From Halomarinibacterium sp034670265 (lineage in GTDB: Bacteria; Bacteroidota; Bacteroidia; Flavobacteriales; Flavobacteriaceae), in contig JAXMNU010000004.1 in assembly GCA_034670265.1 (NCBI GenBank), forward strand, positions 124,001-188,000: 64,000 nucleotides of DNA, in the 5' to 3' direction. Below, piece by piece: positions 1 to 8,067 of this stretch (positions within the stretch are counted from its first letter, which is position 1; every line of letters starts with the position of its first letter). The translations under genes and the position numbers were made by a program. Below the pieces are notes generated by a model. The model saw only the letters and a program-made list of their open reading frames with translations, did not search any database and was not told the DNA's origin.

Positions 1-635
1 ATAAGAAGTTTGCTAGTCTGCGACCAGACCAACAATTACATTTGGTAACTTTCGAGGAAGTGATGGACTTGTTTAAGCTGCCAAAGACTCTTGGAGTTTA
101 TGATGGCGAAGAAGTAGAAGTAGCTAACGGAAGATATGGTCCGTATGTTCGTTTTGGAAAGAAATTTATTTCGCTTCCACAAGGAATGGATCCTCTAGAT
201 GTAACAATGGCTGAAGCAAAAGAATTAATTGAAGAAAAGAAAAAGGCAGATGCACCTATTTATAAATATGAAGGACTGCCTGTGCAAAAAGGAACAGGTC
301 GTTTTGGACCATTTATTAAGTGGAATAATATGTTCATTAATGTGAATAAAAAATATGACTTCGATAATTTGTCCGATGCAGATATTATTGAACTTATTGA
401 AGATAAAAAGCAGAAGGAAATAGATAAACTGGTGCAAGAGTGGCCTTCAGAGGGTATTAAAATTGAAAAAGCACGTTGGGGTCGTTTTAACTTAATAAAG
501 GGAAAGACAAAAGTAGAATTGCCAAAAACAACCAAGGCAGACAAGTTAACACTAGAGCAAGTACAGGAAATTTTAGAAAAGAAAGCTCCCAAAAAGAAAA
601 CTCGAACCAAAAAAGCTCCCGCTAAAAAGAAATGA
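1..635 (+). CDS. topA: DNA topoisomerase I, C-terminal part (5' end outside window)
   Basis: The reading frame is open from base 3, before any usable start, so this is the 3' end of a gene that begins upstream. The visible part holds C-terminal topoisomerase repeats: a GRYGPYVRFGKKFISLP segment, a second copy GRFGPFIKWNNMFINV, and a degenerate third (RWGRFNLIKGKTKVELP), followed by a Lys/Ala-rich basic tail (KKKTRTKKAPAKKK) that probably binds DNA. TopA relaxes negatively supercoiled DNA through a tyrosine-linked single-strand break; the catalytic toprim and tyrosine domains lie outside the window. The stop overlaps the next start by 4 bases (ATGA), implying co-translation. Confidence 0.93.
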   Translation, partial: KKFASLRPDQQLHLVTFEEVMDLFKLPKTLGVYDGEEVEVANGRYGPYVRFGKKFISLPQGMDPLDVTMAEAKELIEEKKKADAPIYKYEGLPVQKGTGRFGPFIKWNNMFINVNKKYDFDNLSDADIIELIEDKKQKEIDKLVQEWPSEGIKIEKARWGRFNLIKGKTKVELPKTTKADKLTLEQVQEILEKKAPKKKTRTKKAPAKKK

Positions 636-1795
636 TAGAATTTCTCTCTCCGGTTTCAAAATCTGCTGTAGCTCATATTGAGGTTTTACCCATTGGAACC
701 ATAGGTAAAGAAATTGCCATACATAAAAAGAAAGGCGAGCTCCCCGATTTAAACAATATTTCGTTAGCCATTCTAGGAGTAAAGGAAAATAGAAATGATG
801 AAAACTTTTTAGGCGAAGATATTTCTTTTGAAACCCTCCGAAAATCATTCTACAGTTTATATCCAGGAAATTGGTCATTACATATAGCAGACCTTGGCGA
901 TATTGAAAAAGGGGAAACAGTACAAGATAGTTATTTCGCTTTCAAAACTGTGGTTGAAGCATTACTTAAAAAAAATATCATACCTATTATACTAGGGGGT
1001 AGTCAAGATTTACTCTATTCGCATTACCGTGCTTATGATTCTCATAAAAAGATGATTAATCTTGTTAATGTTGATAATCGTTTTGATTTAGGCGTTGCAG
1101 AGAATCCTATTTCCAATAAATCATATGTAGGAAAGATAATCGTAGATAAACCATATAATCTTTTTAATTATAGTGTTTTGGGGTATCAATCTTTCTTTAA
1201 TCCTCCGGCAGAGATTGCTTTAATGGATAAGTTATACTTTGATGCGTTTCGCTTAGGGAGTGTTACAGAGGATATTACAAAAGTGGAACCTATTTTAAGA
1301 GATGCCGATATAGTAGCTATGGACGCTGCCACAATAAAATATGGAGATTTAAGTTATAAATACTACAATAGTCCTAATGGATTTGATAGCAGAGAGATTT
1401 GTGCTATTGCTAGATATGCTGGCATTAGTAACCGTGTAAGTTCTTTTGGTCTATATGAATTAAAAGAGTTTACCCAAGGAGAAAGCCTAGCAATGCTGCT
1501 TTCTCAAGTGATTTGGTATTTTATTGAAGGAGTTAATTTTAGAGTGGAGGATGATGATTTTGAGAACGAAAATCACTTTAAAACCTTCAATGTTCCTATT
1601 GGAGATGATTTATTAACCTTTAAAAAGAGTAATAAAACAGGAAGATGGTGGATAGAATTGCCATTTATTTCAAAAGTTAATAATAAATTAAAAACACATA
1701 CGTTATTACCTTGCACTTATGGCGATTATTTGAGTGCAACAAATCAGGAAATTCCTGAGAGGTGGTATAAAGCCCGCCAAAAGAATGAAGTATAA
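632..1795 (+). CDS. Arginase/formimidoylglutamase-fold protein, probably catalytically dead
   Basis: This 387-residue protein follows the ureohydrolase fold (arginase, agmatinase, formimidoylglutamase HutG), manganese enzymes that hydrolyse guanidino or formimino groups. The landmarks are present but changed. The GGDHS metal motif reads GGSQD at residues 122-126. The DAHxD motif reads DNRFD at about 148-152, losing the histidine. The SxDxD motif reads VAMDAAT at about 228-234. Most metal ligands are therefore missing and a conventional hydrolase activity is unlikely. It is translationally coupled to topA and lies 114 bases before gldK. Automatic annotation would probably say formimidoylglutamase; I doubt that function. 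Confidence 0.8.
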   Translation: MIEFLSPVSKSAVAHIEVLPIGTIGKEIAIHKKKGELPDLNNISLAILGVKENRNDENFLGEDISFETLRKSFYSLYPGNWSLHIADLGDIEKGETVQDSYFAFKTVVEALLKKNIIPIILGGSQDLLYSHYRAYDSHKKMINLVNVDNRFDLGVAENPISNKSYVGKIIVDKPYNLFNYSVLGYQSFFNPPAEIALMDKLYFDAFRLGSVTEDITKVEPILRDADIVAMDAATIKYGDLSYKYYNSPNGFDSREICAIARYAGISNRVSSFGLYELKEFTQGESLAMLLSQVIWYFIEGVNFRVEDDDFENENHFKTFNVPIGDDLLTFKKSNKTGRWWIELPFISKVNNKLKTHTLLPCTYGDYLSATNQEIPERWYKARQKNEV

Positions 1796-1909
1796 CCAAA
1801 AAAATTAAATAATCAGGATTTAGGGGATTTTTCAGAAAAATGTTGTTTTTTTGGAATATTATAAATAGGTTTACGCCCTTAAATCTGATAAAATTTAACC
1901 TAATTACCT

Positions 1910-3286
1910 ATGAAGAAGCTAATTGCAATTACTGCAGTACTTGCCTTGTTGTTCAGTTGTAACTCTAAAAAAGATAGAGGAGAACTAGTTGGAGCTAAAG
2001 GCAAAAAATGGTATCCCGAGAAACCTTATGGAATGACGCTTATCCCTGGTGGATCTTTCATCATGGGTAAAGCAGACGACGACTTTGTTGCTGTTAACGA
2101 TGCGCCTACTCGTACCGTTACTGTTCGTTCCTTTTATATGGATGAAACAGAAATTACTAATGCAGAATATCGTCAGTTTGTAGAATGGGTGCGTGATTCA
2201 ACCATTAGACTAAAACTTGCTATTCTTGCAGATGAGGTTGGTGCAACTCCTGGAGATGAAGGAATTGGTGAGTTTGCCTTCGTGGATCAAGAAAATGAAG
2301 AAATGACTCCTTGGGAGCAATATAATTATGACAATTACTACGGAATGGGAGAAGATTTCTACGCCGGTAGAAAGATTAACCGTGACGTAGACCTTTTTAC
2401 AGACACTGAAGAATACCCAGATGAGTATTATTCTGAAGTAATGGATAGTATGTATATCCCTGCTGAAGAAGCTTATAATGGACAAAGAACCATTGATGTA
2501 AGTAAATTGAACTTTCAATATACCTACATGGATATCCAAGCTGCGGCACGTGCTAAGGGTCAAAGAAGAAAAGACTTTATTAAGAAAGAAGAAATTAACA
2601 TCTATCCAGATACTACTGTTTGGATAAAAGATTTTAACTACTCATATAATGAGCCAATGCATAATGATTACTTCTGGCATGAAGCCTATGGTGACTATCC
2701 AGTGGTTGGTGTAAATTGGAAGCAAGCTAAGGCATTTTGTGCTTGGAGAACTTTATATAAAAATGCCTACCAAAAATCTAAGAAAAGACCTCACGTAAAC
2801 TCCTTTAGACTTCCTGGGGAAGCTGAGTGGGAATATGCAGCTCGTGGAGGCCTAGAGTCTGCTACATATCCTTGGGGTGGACCATATGCTAAAAATGACA
2901 GAGGTTGTTTTATGGCAAACTTTAAACCTTTACGAGGGGATTATGCGGCAGATCAAGCATTATATACTGTAGAAGCAGATGCATACGAACCAAACGATTA
3001 CAACCTTTACAATATGGCGGGTAACGTTAGCGAGTGGGTGGCTTCTTCTTATGATCCGGACTCTTATGAATATTCTTCCACAATGAACCCTAATGTTAAT
3101 GATGACGAAAATATGCGTAAAGTCGTTAGAGGAGGATCTTGGAAAGACGTTGCATATTTCTTACAAGTTAGTACCCGTGATTATGAATATGCAGATTCTG
3201 CAAGAAGTTATATAGGCTTTAGAACTGTGCAAGACTATATGGGTACAGACGTAACCTTAAACAAAAACTTTGGAGACGCTCGATAG
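1910..3286 (+). CDS. gldK: GldK, type IX secretion/gliding lipoprotein (FGE-sulfatase fold)
   Basis: The 458-residue lipoprotein has a signal peptide ending in the lipobox LFSC with Cys17 as the lipidated residue. The body is a formylglycine-generating-enzyme-like (sulfatase-modifying factor) domain: MTLIPGGSFIMGK near the start, RLPGEAEWEYAARGG, NMAGNVSEWVASSYDP and VVRGGSWKD toward the end. In GldK/PorK this fold is structural: GldK and GldN build a periplasmic ring under the outer membrane that is needed for type IX secretion and gliding. It is first of four collinear genes (gldK-L-M-N) with short gaps, the standard flavobacterial order. Confidence 0.96.
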   Translation: MKKLIAITAVLALLFSCNSKKDRGELVGAKGKKWYPEKPYGMTLIPGGSFIMGKADDDFVAVNDAPTRTVTVRSFYMDETEITNAEYRQFVEWVRDSTIRLKLAILADEVGATPGDEGIGEFAFVDQENEEMTPWEQYNYDNYYGMGEDFYAGRKINRDVDLFTDTEEYPDEYYSEVMDSMYIPAEEAYNGQRTIDVSKLNFQYTYMDIQAAARAKGQRRKDFIKKEEINIYPDTTVWIKDFNYSYNEPMHNDYFWHEAYGDYPVVGVNWKQAKAFCAWRTLYKNAYQKSKKRPHVNSFRLPGEAEWEYAARGGLESATYPWGGPYAKNDRGCFMANFKPLRGDYAADQALYTVEADAYEPNDYNLYNMAGNVSEWVASSYDPDSYEYSSTMNPNVNDDENMRKVVRGGSWKDVAYFLQVSTRDYEYADSARSYIGFRTVQDYMGTDVTLNKNFGDAR

Positions 3287-3340
3287 TCTCTATTTAACAC
3301 ATCTAACTTTAAACTTAACTTAACTTAATTATATTTTATT

Positions 3341-3982
3341 ATGGCACAATCAAAATCATCCAAGAAACTTTTTAACATGGCTTACGGCCTTGGAGCGTCT
3401 ATTGTAATTTTAGGAGCACTTTTTAAAATTCTTCACTGGGAATTAGGACCCCTTAATGGTGGACTTCTTCTTGCTATTGGTTTAATTACCGAAGCGATCA
3501 TTTTTGCGATTTCAGCTTTCGAACCAGTTGAAGACGATTTGGACTGGTCTTTAGTATATCCAGAATTAGCTGGTGGTAAAGGAAAAGAAAAAGAAGCCCC
3601 AAAAGATGCCCAAGGAATTTTATCTAAGAAATTAGATGAAATGCTAAAAGAAGCTAAGATTGATTCTGAATTAATGAGTAGCTTAGGAAACGGTATTCGT
3701 AACTTTGAAGGCGCTGTTAAAAGCATGGCCCCAACTGCTGAAGCAATGAGTTCTACCAAAAAATATAGCGAAGAAATGGCGCTGGCCGCTGCGCAAATGG
3801 AGTCTTTAAATAGTCTTTATAAAGTACAAGTAGAATCTACTAGCCGTCAAGCAGAAGTGAATGAGCGTGTAGTAGAAAATGCAGAGCAACTAAAAGCACA
3901 AATGGAGCATTTAGCAACAAACCTATCTTCATTAAATGGAGTATATGGTGGTATGCTTTCTGCAATGACCAATAGAAACTAA
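3341..3982 (+). CDS. gldL: GldL, inner-membrane motor protein of type IX secretion
   Basis: The 213-residue protein has two membrane helices near the N-terminus (about 13-34, starting MAYGLGASIVILGALFKI, and about 40-60, GLLLAIGLITEAIIFAISAF), then a long helical cytoplasmic tail rich in Ala, Glu and Lys. This is the GldL/PorL pattern. With GldM, GldL forms a proton-driven rotary motor that powers type IX secretion and gliding; a Glu in the second helix matches the conserved membrane-embedded acidic residue of the family. It lies 54 bases after gldK and 44 before gldM. Confidence 0.96.
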   Translation: MAQSKSSKKLFNMAYGLGASIVILGALFKILHWELGPLNGGLLLAIGLITEAIIFAISAFEPVEDDLDWSLVYPELAGGKGKEKEAPKDAQGILSKKLDEMLKEAKIDSELMSSLGNGIRNFEGAVKSMAPTAEAMSSTKKYSEEMALAAAQMESLNSLYKVQVESTSRQAEVNERVVENAEQLKAQMEHLATNLSSLNGVYGGMLSAMTNRN

Positions 3983-4026
3983 TGTCCATTAGACTAACTT
4001 TTAATAACTTAAAAAACTAAAAGATT

Positions 4027-5595
4027 ATGGCTAAAGGAGCATTATCACCAAGGCAAAAGATGATTAACCTAATGTATTTGGTTTTCATCGCGATGCTTGC
4101 CTTAAATATGTCCAAAGAAGTATTATCTGCCTTTGGATTATTAGACGAAAAAATTTCTGATGCTACCACAGCAACAACTCAAAGAAACACTGCGTTTATG
4201 GAGAGTTTAGCTACAAAAGCTTCAGAACAACCAGAACAATATGCATCTGTAAAAGCAAAGGCAGATCAAGTAACCGAAATTTCTGCAACCTTAGATAGCT
4301 ATTTAGGGAAATTGAAAAGCGACATGATGGCTACAGTAAAGCCAGAAGAGCAAAATGATTATGAGGTTCAAGATAAGCCAGACTTTTTGGATAGATTATT
4401 TTTCCAAGGAGATAAGTTAAAACCAGAAGGACAAGAGTTTCTAGATCAAATCAATAAGTATAGAACCGATATGGTAGCTGTACTTGGCGACACTTATCCA
4501 GACATTAAGTCTTCAGTTGAAAGCAATTTCTCTACCGCTCCAGTAACAAGAAGAGATGGAAAAGAGATAGATTGGTTAAATTATAACTACGAAGGCTTTC
4601 CTATGGTTGCTTCTAGAACAAAGTTAACGTCTCTTCAAAATGATATTCAAGTAATTAAAAATGAGTTACTAGCTAAAATGCTTGCTGGACAGCAAGCTAC
4701 GGCATTATCGTTTACTCAGTATAATACGTTACTTGAGCAATCTAAGTCTGCATTTTATGCAGGTGAACCTTTTGATGGGGGTATAGTTTTAGGTCGTAAG
4801 GATCCAAATACTAAACCTAATCGTGTTGAGCTAACATTGGATGGAAGACCATTAACTGAAGGTCAATACACCATTGAAAATGGTAAGGTAAAATTAAATA
4901 TAAGTGCGGGTGCTGCTGGAGATCATAAAATTGAAGGAAACTTAATTTTCTTACAAGATGGTAAAGAAGTTGAAATTCCTGTAAGTGCCACATTTGCTAC
5001 CATTACAAAGCCAAATTCGGCTGTAATTTCTGCAGATAAGATGAATGTGGTCTATCGTGGTGTAGATAACCCAATGACAATTTCTATTCCTGGTATTCCA
5101 GATAATAAAGTATCAGCTTCTGCAGCAGGTCTTACTAAAGGCTCAGGTAGTAAATATATGATGCGTCCTGGTCAAGGTAGAACTGTAAGTATTAATGCAA
5201 GTGGTACTTTACCAGATGGTCAAAAAATTAGCACAAATTCAGAATTCCGTATTAAAGACATCCCGCGTCCCATTGGATCTATTCGTGGAGAAACAGGTGA
5301 TGGAGGTTGTGTGCGAATGCAACGTCAGGGACTGGAAATTTCTAGTGTAGGTGCAGCTCTTGAAGATTTTGATTTCGACCTAGCGCTTAGTGTAACTGGA
5401 TTTAGTTTTAAAGTTTCTGGACAACCAACTGTTGTGGTGAGTGGAAATAAATTAAATTCCAACGCAAAGAGTGCGCTTGGTAGAGCCAAAAGAGGGGAAA
5501 CTGTTCAAATTTTCGATATCAATGCTACTATTTCTGGTAATTCAGGATATAAGCTTAAAAAGATTTCCCCAATCTGTATCGAATTAACAAACTAA
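4027..5595 (+). CDS. gldM: GldM, periplasm-spanning shaft of the type IX motor
   Basis: The 522-residue protein begins with a cytoplasmic stub and one membrane helix (INLMYLVFIAMLALNMSK, about residues 12-30) and continues as a long periplasmic region. The N-terminal third is helical; the rest resembles the four stacked beta domains known for GldM/PorM. The single helix sits inside the GldL pentamer, and the periplasmic arm contacts the GldK/GldN ring, transmitting torque. Length and order (gldL upstream, gldN 12 bases downstream) are as expected. Confidence 0.96.
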   Translation: MAKGALSPRQKMINLMYLVFIAMLALNMSKEVLSAFGLLDEKISDATTATTQRNTAFMESLATKASEQPEQYASVKAKADQVTEISATLDSYLGKLKSDMMATVKPEEQNDYEVQDKPDFLDRLFFQGDKLKPEGQEFLDQINKYRTDMVAVLGDTYPDIKSSVESNFSTAPVTRRDGKEIDWLNYNYEGFPMVASRTKLTSLQNDIQVIKNELLAKMLAGQQATALSFTQYNTLLEQSKSAFYAGEPFDGGIVLGRKDPNTKPNRVELTLDGRPLTEGQYTIENGKVKLNISAGAAGDHKIEGNLIFLQDGKEVEIPVSATFATITKPNSAVISADKMNVVYRGVDNPMTISIPGIPDNKVSASAAGLTKGSGSKYMMRPGQGRTVSINASGTLPDGQKISTNSEFRIKDIPRPIGSIRGETGDGGCVRMQRQGLEISSVGAALEDFDFDLALSVTGFSFKVSGQPTVVVSGNKLNSNAKSALGRAKRGETVQIFDINATISGNSGYKLKKISPICIELTN

Positions 5596-5607
5596 GATTA
5601 TTAAACT

Positions 5608-6504
5608 ATGAGTTTTAAAAATGTTGTTTTATGTATAATGGGTCTGTTAGGGATGAGTGCTGCTGCACAAATCAATATCCTTAATGCGAAGACACCCGAC
5701 GAGATAGGCGTAAAGACCGAAGCTCAGATTGCCTACGATAACGATACTCCATTACCTTATGGGTACGTTGACGAGCGTGATGTGTTATGGTCCAAAACCA
5801 CTTGGGAAATTATAGATCTTGATGAAAGAGTGAATTTTCCATTGTATTACCCAATCGATACCAACAACATTGGAGCAGACAGACGTTCTTTGTACGATGT
5901 ATTGGTAAAGAATATCAAAAACGGAAAAATAGATCAAGTGTATGCCGATTCTTATTTTACTGAAAAGCGTACTCTTAAAGACATCGAAGCTTCTTTGGTG
6001 TATAGTGACACTACCGATTTAGGTATCGAGCAGTACAATGCTGAAGGTTTCGTAGATCCAGAATACATTCGTAAATTTACTTTGGATGCTGGTGATGTTG
6101 AAGAGTGGAGAATACGAGGATACTGGTATCTTGATAAGCGTCAAGGTGAACTTCGTTACAGATTGCTTGGGCTTTGTCCAGTAGCAAATGAAGCGCGTTC
6201 TAAAGCCTATCCAGATGATGGTGTTGATGCAAAAGTTGAATTATTTTGGGTATGGTTCCCTTCTACTAGAGAAGTGTTAAACCAATCTATGGCATTTAAC
6301 CGTAAAAACACATCACAACCTATTTCCTTCGATCATTTGTTAAATTCAAGAAGATTTAGTGCCGTAATCTATAGAGAAGATAACGTGCAAGGAGATAGAG
6401 GCGTAGCAGATTATATTAGCGATAATGCATTGATGCAATTATTGGAGTCTGACCGTATCAAAGAACAAATTAGAAATATAGAAATTGATCTTTGGAATTA
6501 TTAA
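5608..6504 (+). CDS. gldN: GldN, periplasmic ring component of type IX secretion
   Basis: The 298-residue protein has a Sec signal peptide (MSFKNVVLCIMGLLGMSAAAQ, cleavage probably after AAA-Q). The mature part contains family-typical stretches such as YGYVDERDVLWSKTTWEIIDLDERVN and ELFWVWFPSTREVLNQ. GldN/PorN binds GldK to form the periplasmic ring of the type IX machine. It is the last gene of the gldKLMN unit and is followed 22 bases later by a strong rho-independent terminator. Confidence 0.96.
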   Translation: MSFKNVVLCIMGLLGMSAAAQINILNAKTPDEIGVKTEAQIAYDNDTPLPYGYVDERDVLWSKTTWEIIDLDERVNFPLYYPIDTNNIGADRRSLYDVLVKNIKNGKIDQVYADSYFTEKRTLKDIEASLVYSDTTDLGIEQYNAEGFVDPEYIRKFTLDAGDVEEWRIRGYWYLDKRQGELRYRLLGLCPVANEARSKAYPDDGVDAKVELFWVWFPSTREVLNQSMAFNRKNTSQPISFDHLLNSRRFSAVIYREDNVQGDRGVADYISDNALMQLLESDRIKEQIRNIEIDLWNY

Positions 6505-6525
6505 TACATTCCAAGTGATAAAATT

Positions 6526-6557
6526 AAAAACCCTCCTTACCTTTGGAGGGTTTTTTT
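6526..6557 (+). terminator. Rho-independent terminator ending the gldKLMN unit
   Basis: An 11-base arm at 6526-6536 (aaaaaccctcc) pairs with 6545-6555 (ggagggttttt) across an 8-base loop, followed by a run of seven T. The T run ends directly at the ATG of the next gene. The right arm contains GGAGG 8 bases before that ATG, so the same bases could also act as a ribosome-binding site. Confidence 0.9.
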
Positions 6558-7601
6558 ATGGATAAAAAGGATTACATACTTGTTGGACTAGGGATTGCAG
6601 GAATTTCTATTTGCGAACAACTTCGTAAAAACAATAAAAGTTTTGTGGTATTTGATGCGAATACTTCTGCAACAAGTGTCGCTGGAGGCGTCATAAACCC
6701 TTGTGTGTTAAAACATTTTACTCCTGTCTGGGAAGCAAGCGCCTTCTTATCTCGAGCGCTTCCGTTTTATAAAGAGTTAGCATCTTTTCTTAACTCAGAA
6801 TTTATTTCTGAAACTCCCATTCTAAAAGTTTTTAATAATAACGAAGAGCAAAATCTTTGGAGTGTTGCGAGTGATAGAAAAGAGCTTTCTAATTATCTTG
6901 AAGAAAAACCCATTAAAAACACAAATGAAGGACTTAACGCTCATTTTGGATTAGGAAAAGTGAACCATAGTTTTCAAATAGATACTAAAATTCTTCTTGA
7001 GAACTATCGAGAATTTTTGGCAAATTCTGGATGCTTAAAAGCTTCCACTTTTGACTATGATGCATTAATAGTTGGTGCTAATGAAATTATTTACGGCGAT
7101 ATTGTGGCTACTAATATTGTCTTTGCTGAAGGTGCTTCAGCAATACATAATCCATTTTTTTCAAAAGAGGTTTTAATTCCGAAAAAGGGAGAATATATAA
7201 CCATTAAAGCTCCTCACCTCCATTGTCATTCAGTATTAAAGAGCAAGTTTTTTGTCATTCCTTTTGGGAAAGATATGTATAAAGTAGGAGCCACCTTTGC
7301 ACACAATGATTATGACTTAAAAACTACTAAAAAAGGACGAAAAGAATTAGTTACTGCCATTGAGAAACTCATTTCAGTACCTTTTGAAGTCATTGATCAA
7401 GAAGTTGGAATGCGTCCAACAGTAAAGGATAGGAGGCCTTTAGTGGGAAGTTTGCCTAAAAATGAAAATGCTTACTTTTTAAACGGTTTAGGTACGCGTG
7501 GGCTATTAATGGCACCACTACTTTCAAAATTTTTGTTTGATTTTATGGAGAATGGTATTGATCTACCTTCAGAAATTAATATTAAACGATTCTCTAAATA
7601 G
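6558..7601 (+). CDS. FAD-dependent amine/amino-acid oxidoreductase (DAO family)
   Basis: From the ATG at 6558 the protein has 347 residues. It opens with a Rossmann dinucleotide motif (DYILVGLGIAGISICEQL), so the start cannot lie far downstream. GGVINPCVLK and the C-terminal VGMRPTVKDRRPLVGSLP...YFLNGLGTRGLLMAPLLS match the FAD-binding pattern of the DAO superfamily (glycine oxidase, D-amino acid oxidase, C-terminal MnmC-like proteins). The substrate cannot be named. An in-frame TTG at 6543 lies inside the terminator hairpin and is rejected. Its 3' end overlaps the convergent DUF983 gene by 8 bases. Confidence 0.85.
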   Translation: MDKKDYILVGLGIAGISICEQLRKNNKSFVVFDANTSATSVAGGVINPCVLKHFTPVWEASAFLSRALPFYKELASFLNSEFISETPILKVFNNNEEQNLWSVASDRKELSNYLEEKPIKNTNEGLNAHFGLGKVNHSFQIDTKILLENYREFLANSGCLKASTFDYDALIVGANEIIYGDIVATNIVFAEGASAIHNPFFSKEVLIPKKGEYITIKAPHLHCHSVLKSKFFVIPFGKDMYKVGATFAHNDYDLKTTKKGRKELVTAIEKLISVPFEVIDQEVGMRPTVKDRRPLVGSLPKNENAYFLNGLGTRGLLMAPLLSKFLFDFMENGIDLPSEINIKRFSK

Positions 7602-7980
7602 CTTTTTCTGGGTCAAATTTAAAGAAAAAGTTAATCCAAATATTTCTTGAAAGCCTTAAAATTACTGGAAGGAAAACAACCAATGTCCCAATAATTACAA
7701 AGAATGAATTAAGCCTTCCAAGGTCAAGTACAAAAAAGGATATAACAAATGCCGTTATTGCAAAGGCTATACCAACACCATAACTTACATACATAGCACC
7801 ATAGAAGAAAGAAGGCTCTATTTTAAATTTGGTGTTACAATGAGGACAACGCTCATTCATTTTTAGTGTTTCGGAAATTTTATAAGGATTTTTATTTGAA
7901 TACATTTTACCAGATTGACAAACAGGACAAGTACTTGTCAATATGCTGTAAATTTTACTTCCTTTAAGTGCCATATGCAT
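7594..7980 (-). CDS. DUF983 family zinc-ribbon membrane protein
   Basis: The 128-residue protein has two CxxC pairs (CPVCQSGK near residue 18 and CPHCNTKF near 44) that could bind zinc, followed by two hydrophobic membrane helices (YVSYGVGIAFAITAFVISFF and FFVIIGTLVVFLPVIL). This is the DUF983 architecture, common in Bacteroidota and of unknown function. The start may be the Met at 7980 or the one two codons later (MALKG). It is convergent with the oxidoreductase and divergent from the ABC-F gene. Confidence 0.85.
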   Translation of the reverse strand: MHMALKGSKIYSILTSTCPVCQSGKMYSNKNPYKISETLKMNERCPHCNTKFKIEPSFFYGAMYVSYGVGIAFAITAFVISFFVLDLGRLNSFFVIIGTLVVFLPVILRLSRNIWINFFFKFDPEKAI

Positions 7981-8067
7981 TTTTTTTCTGACTCGAAATT
8001 AAGCATCTTTGCAAATAAATTAAGGACTTTTAAATAACTTTTTCTAATACTTTTTTAGATTAATCCT

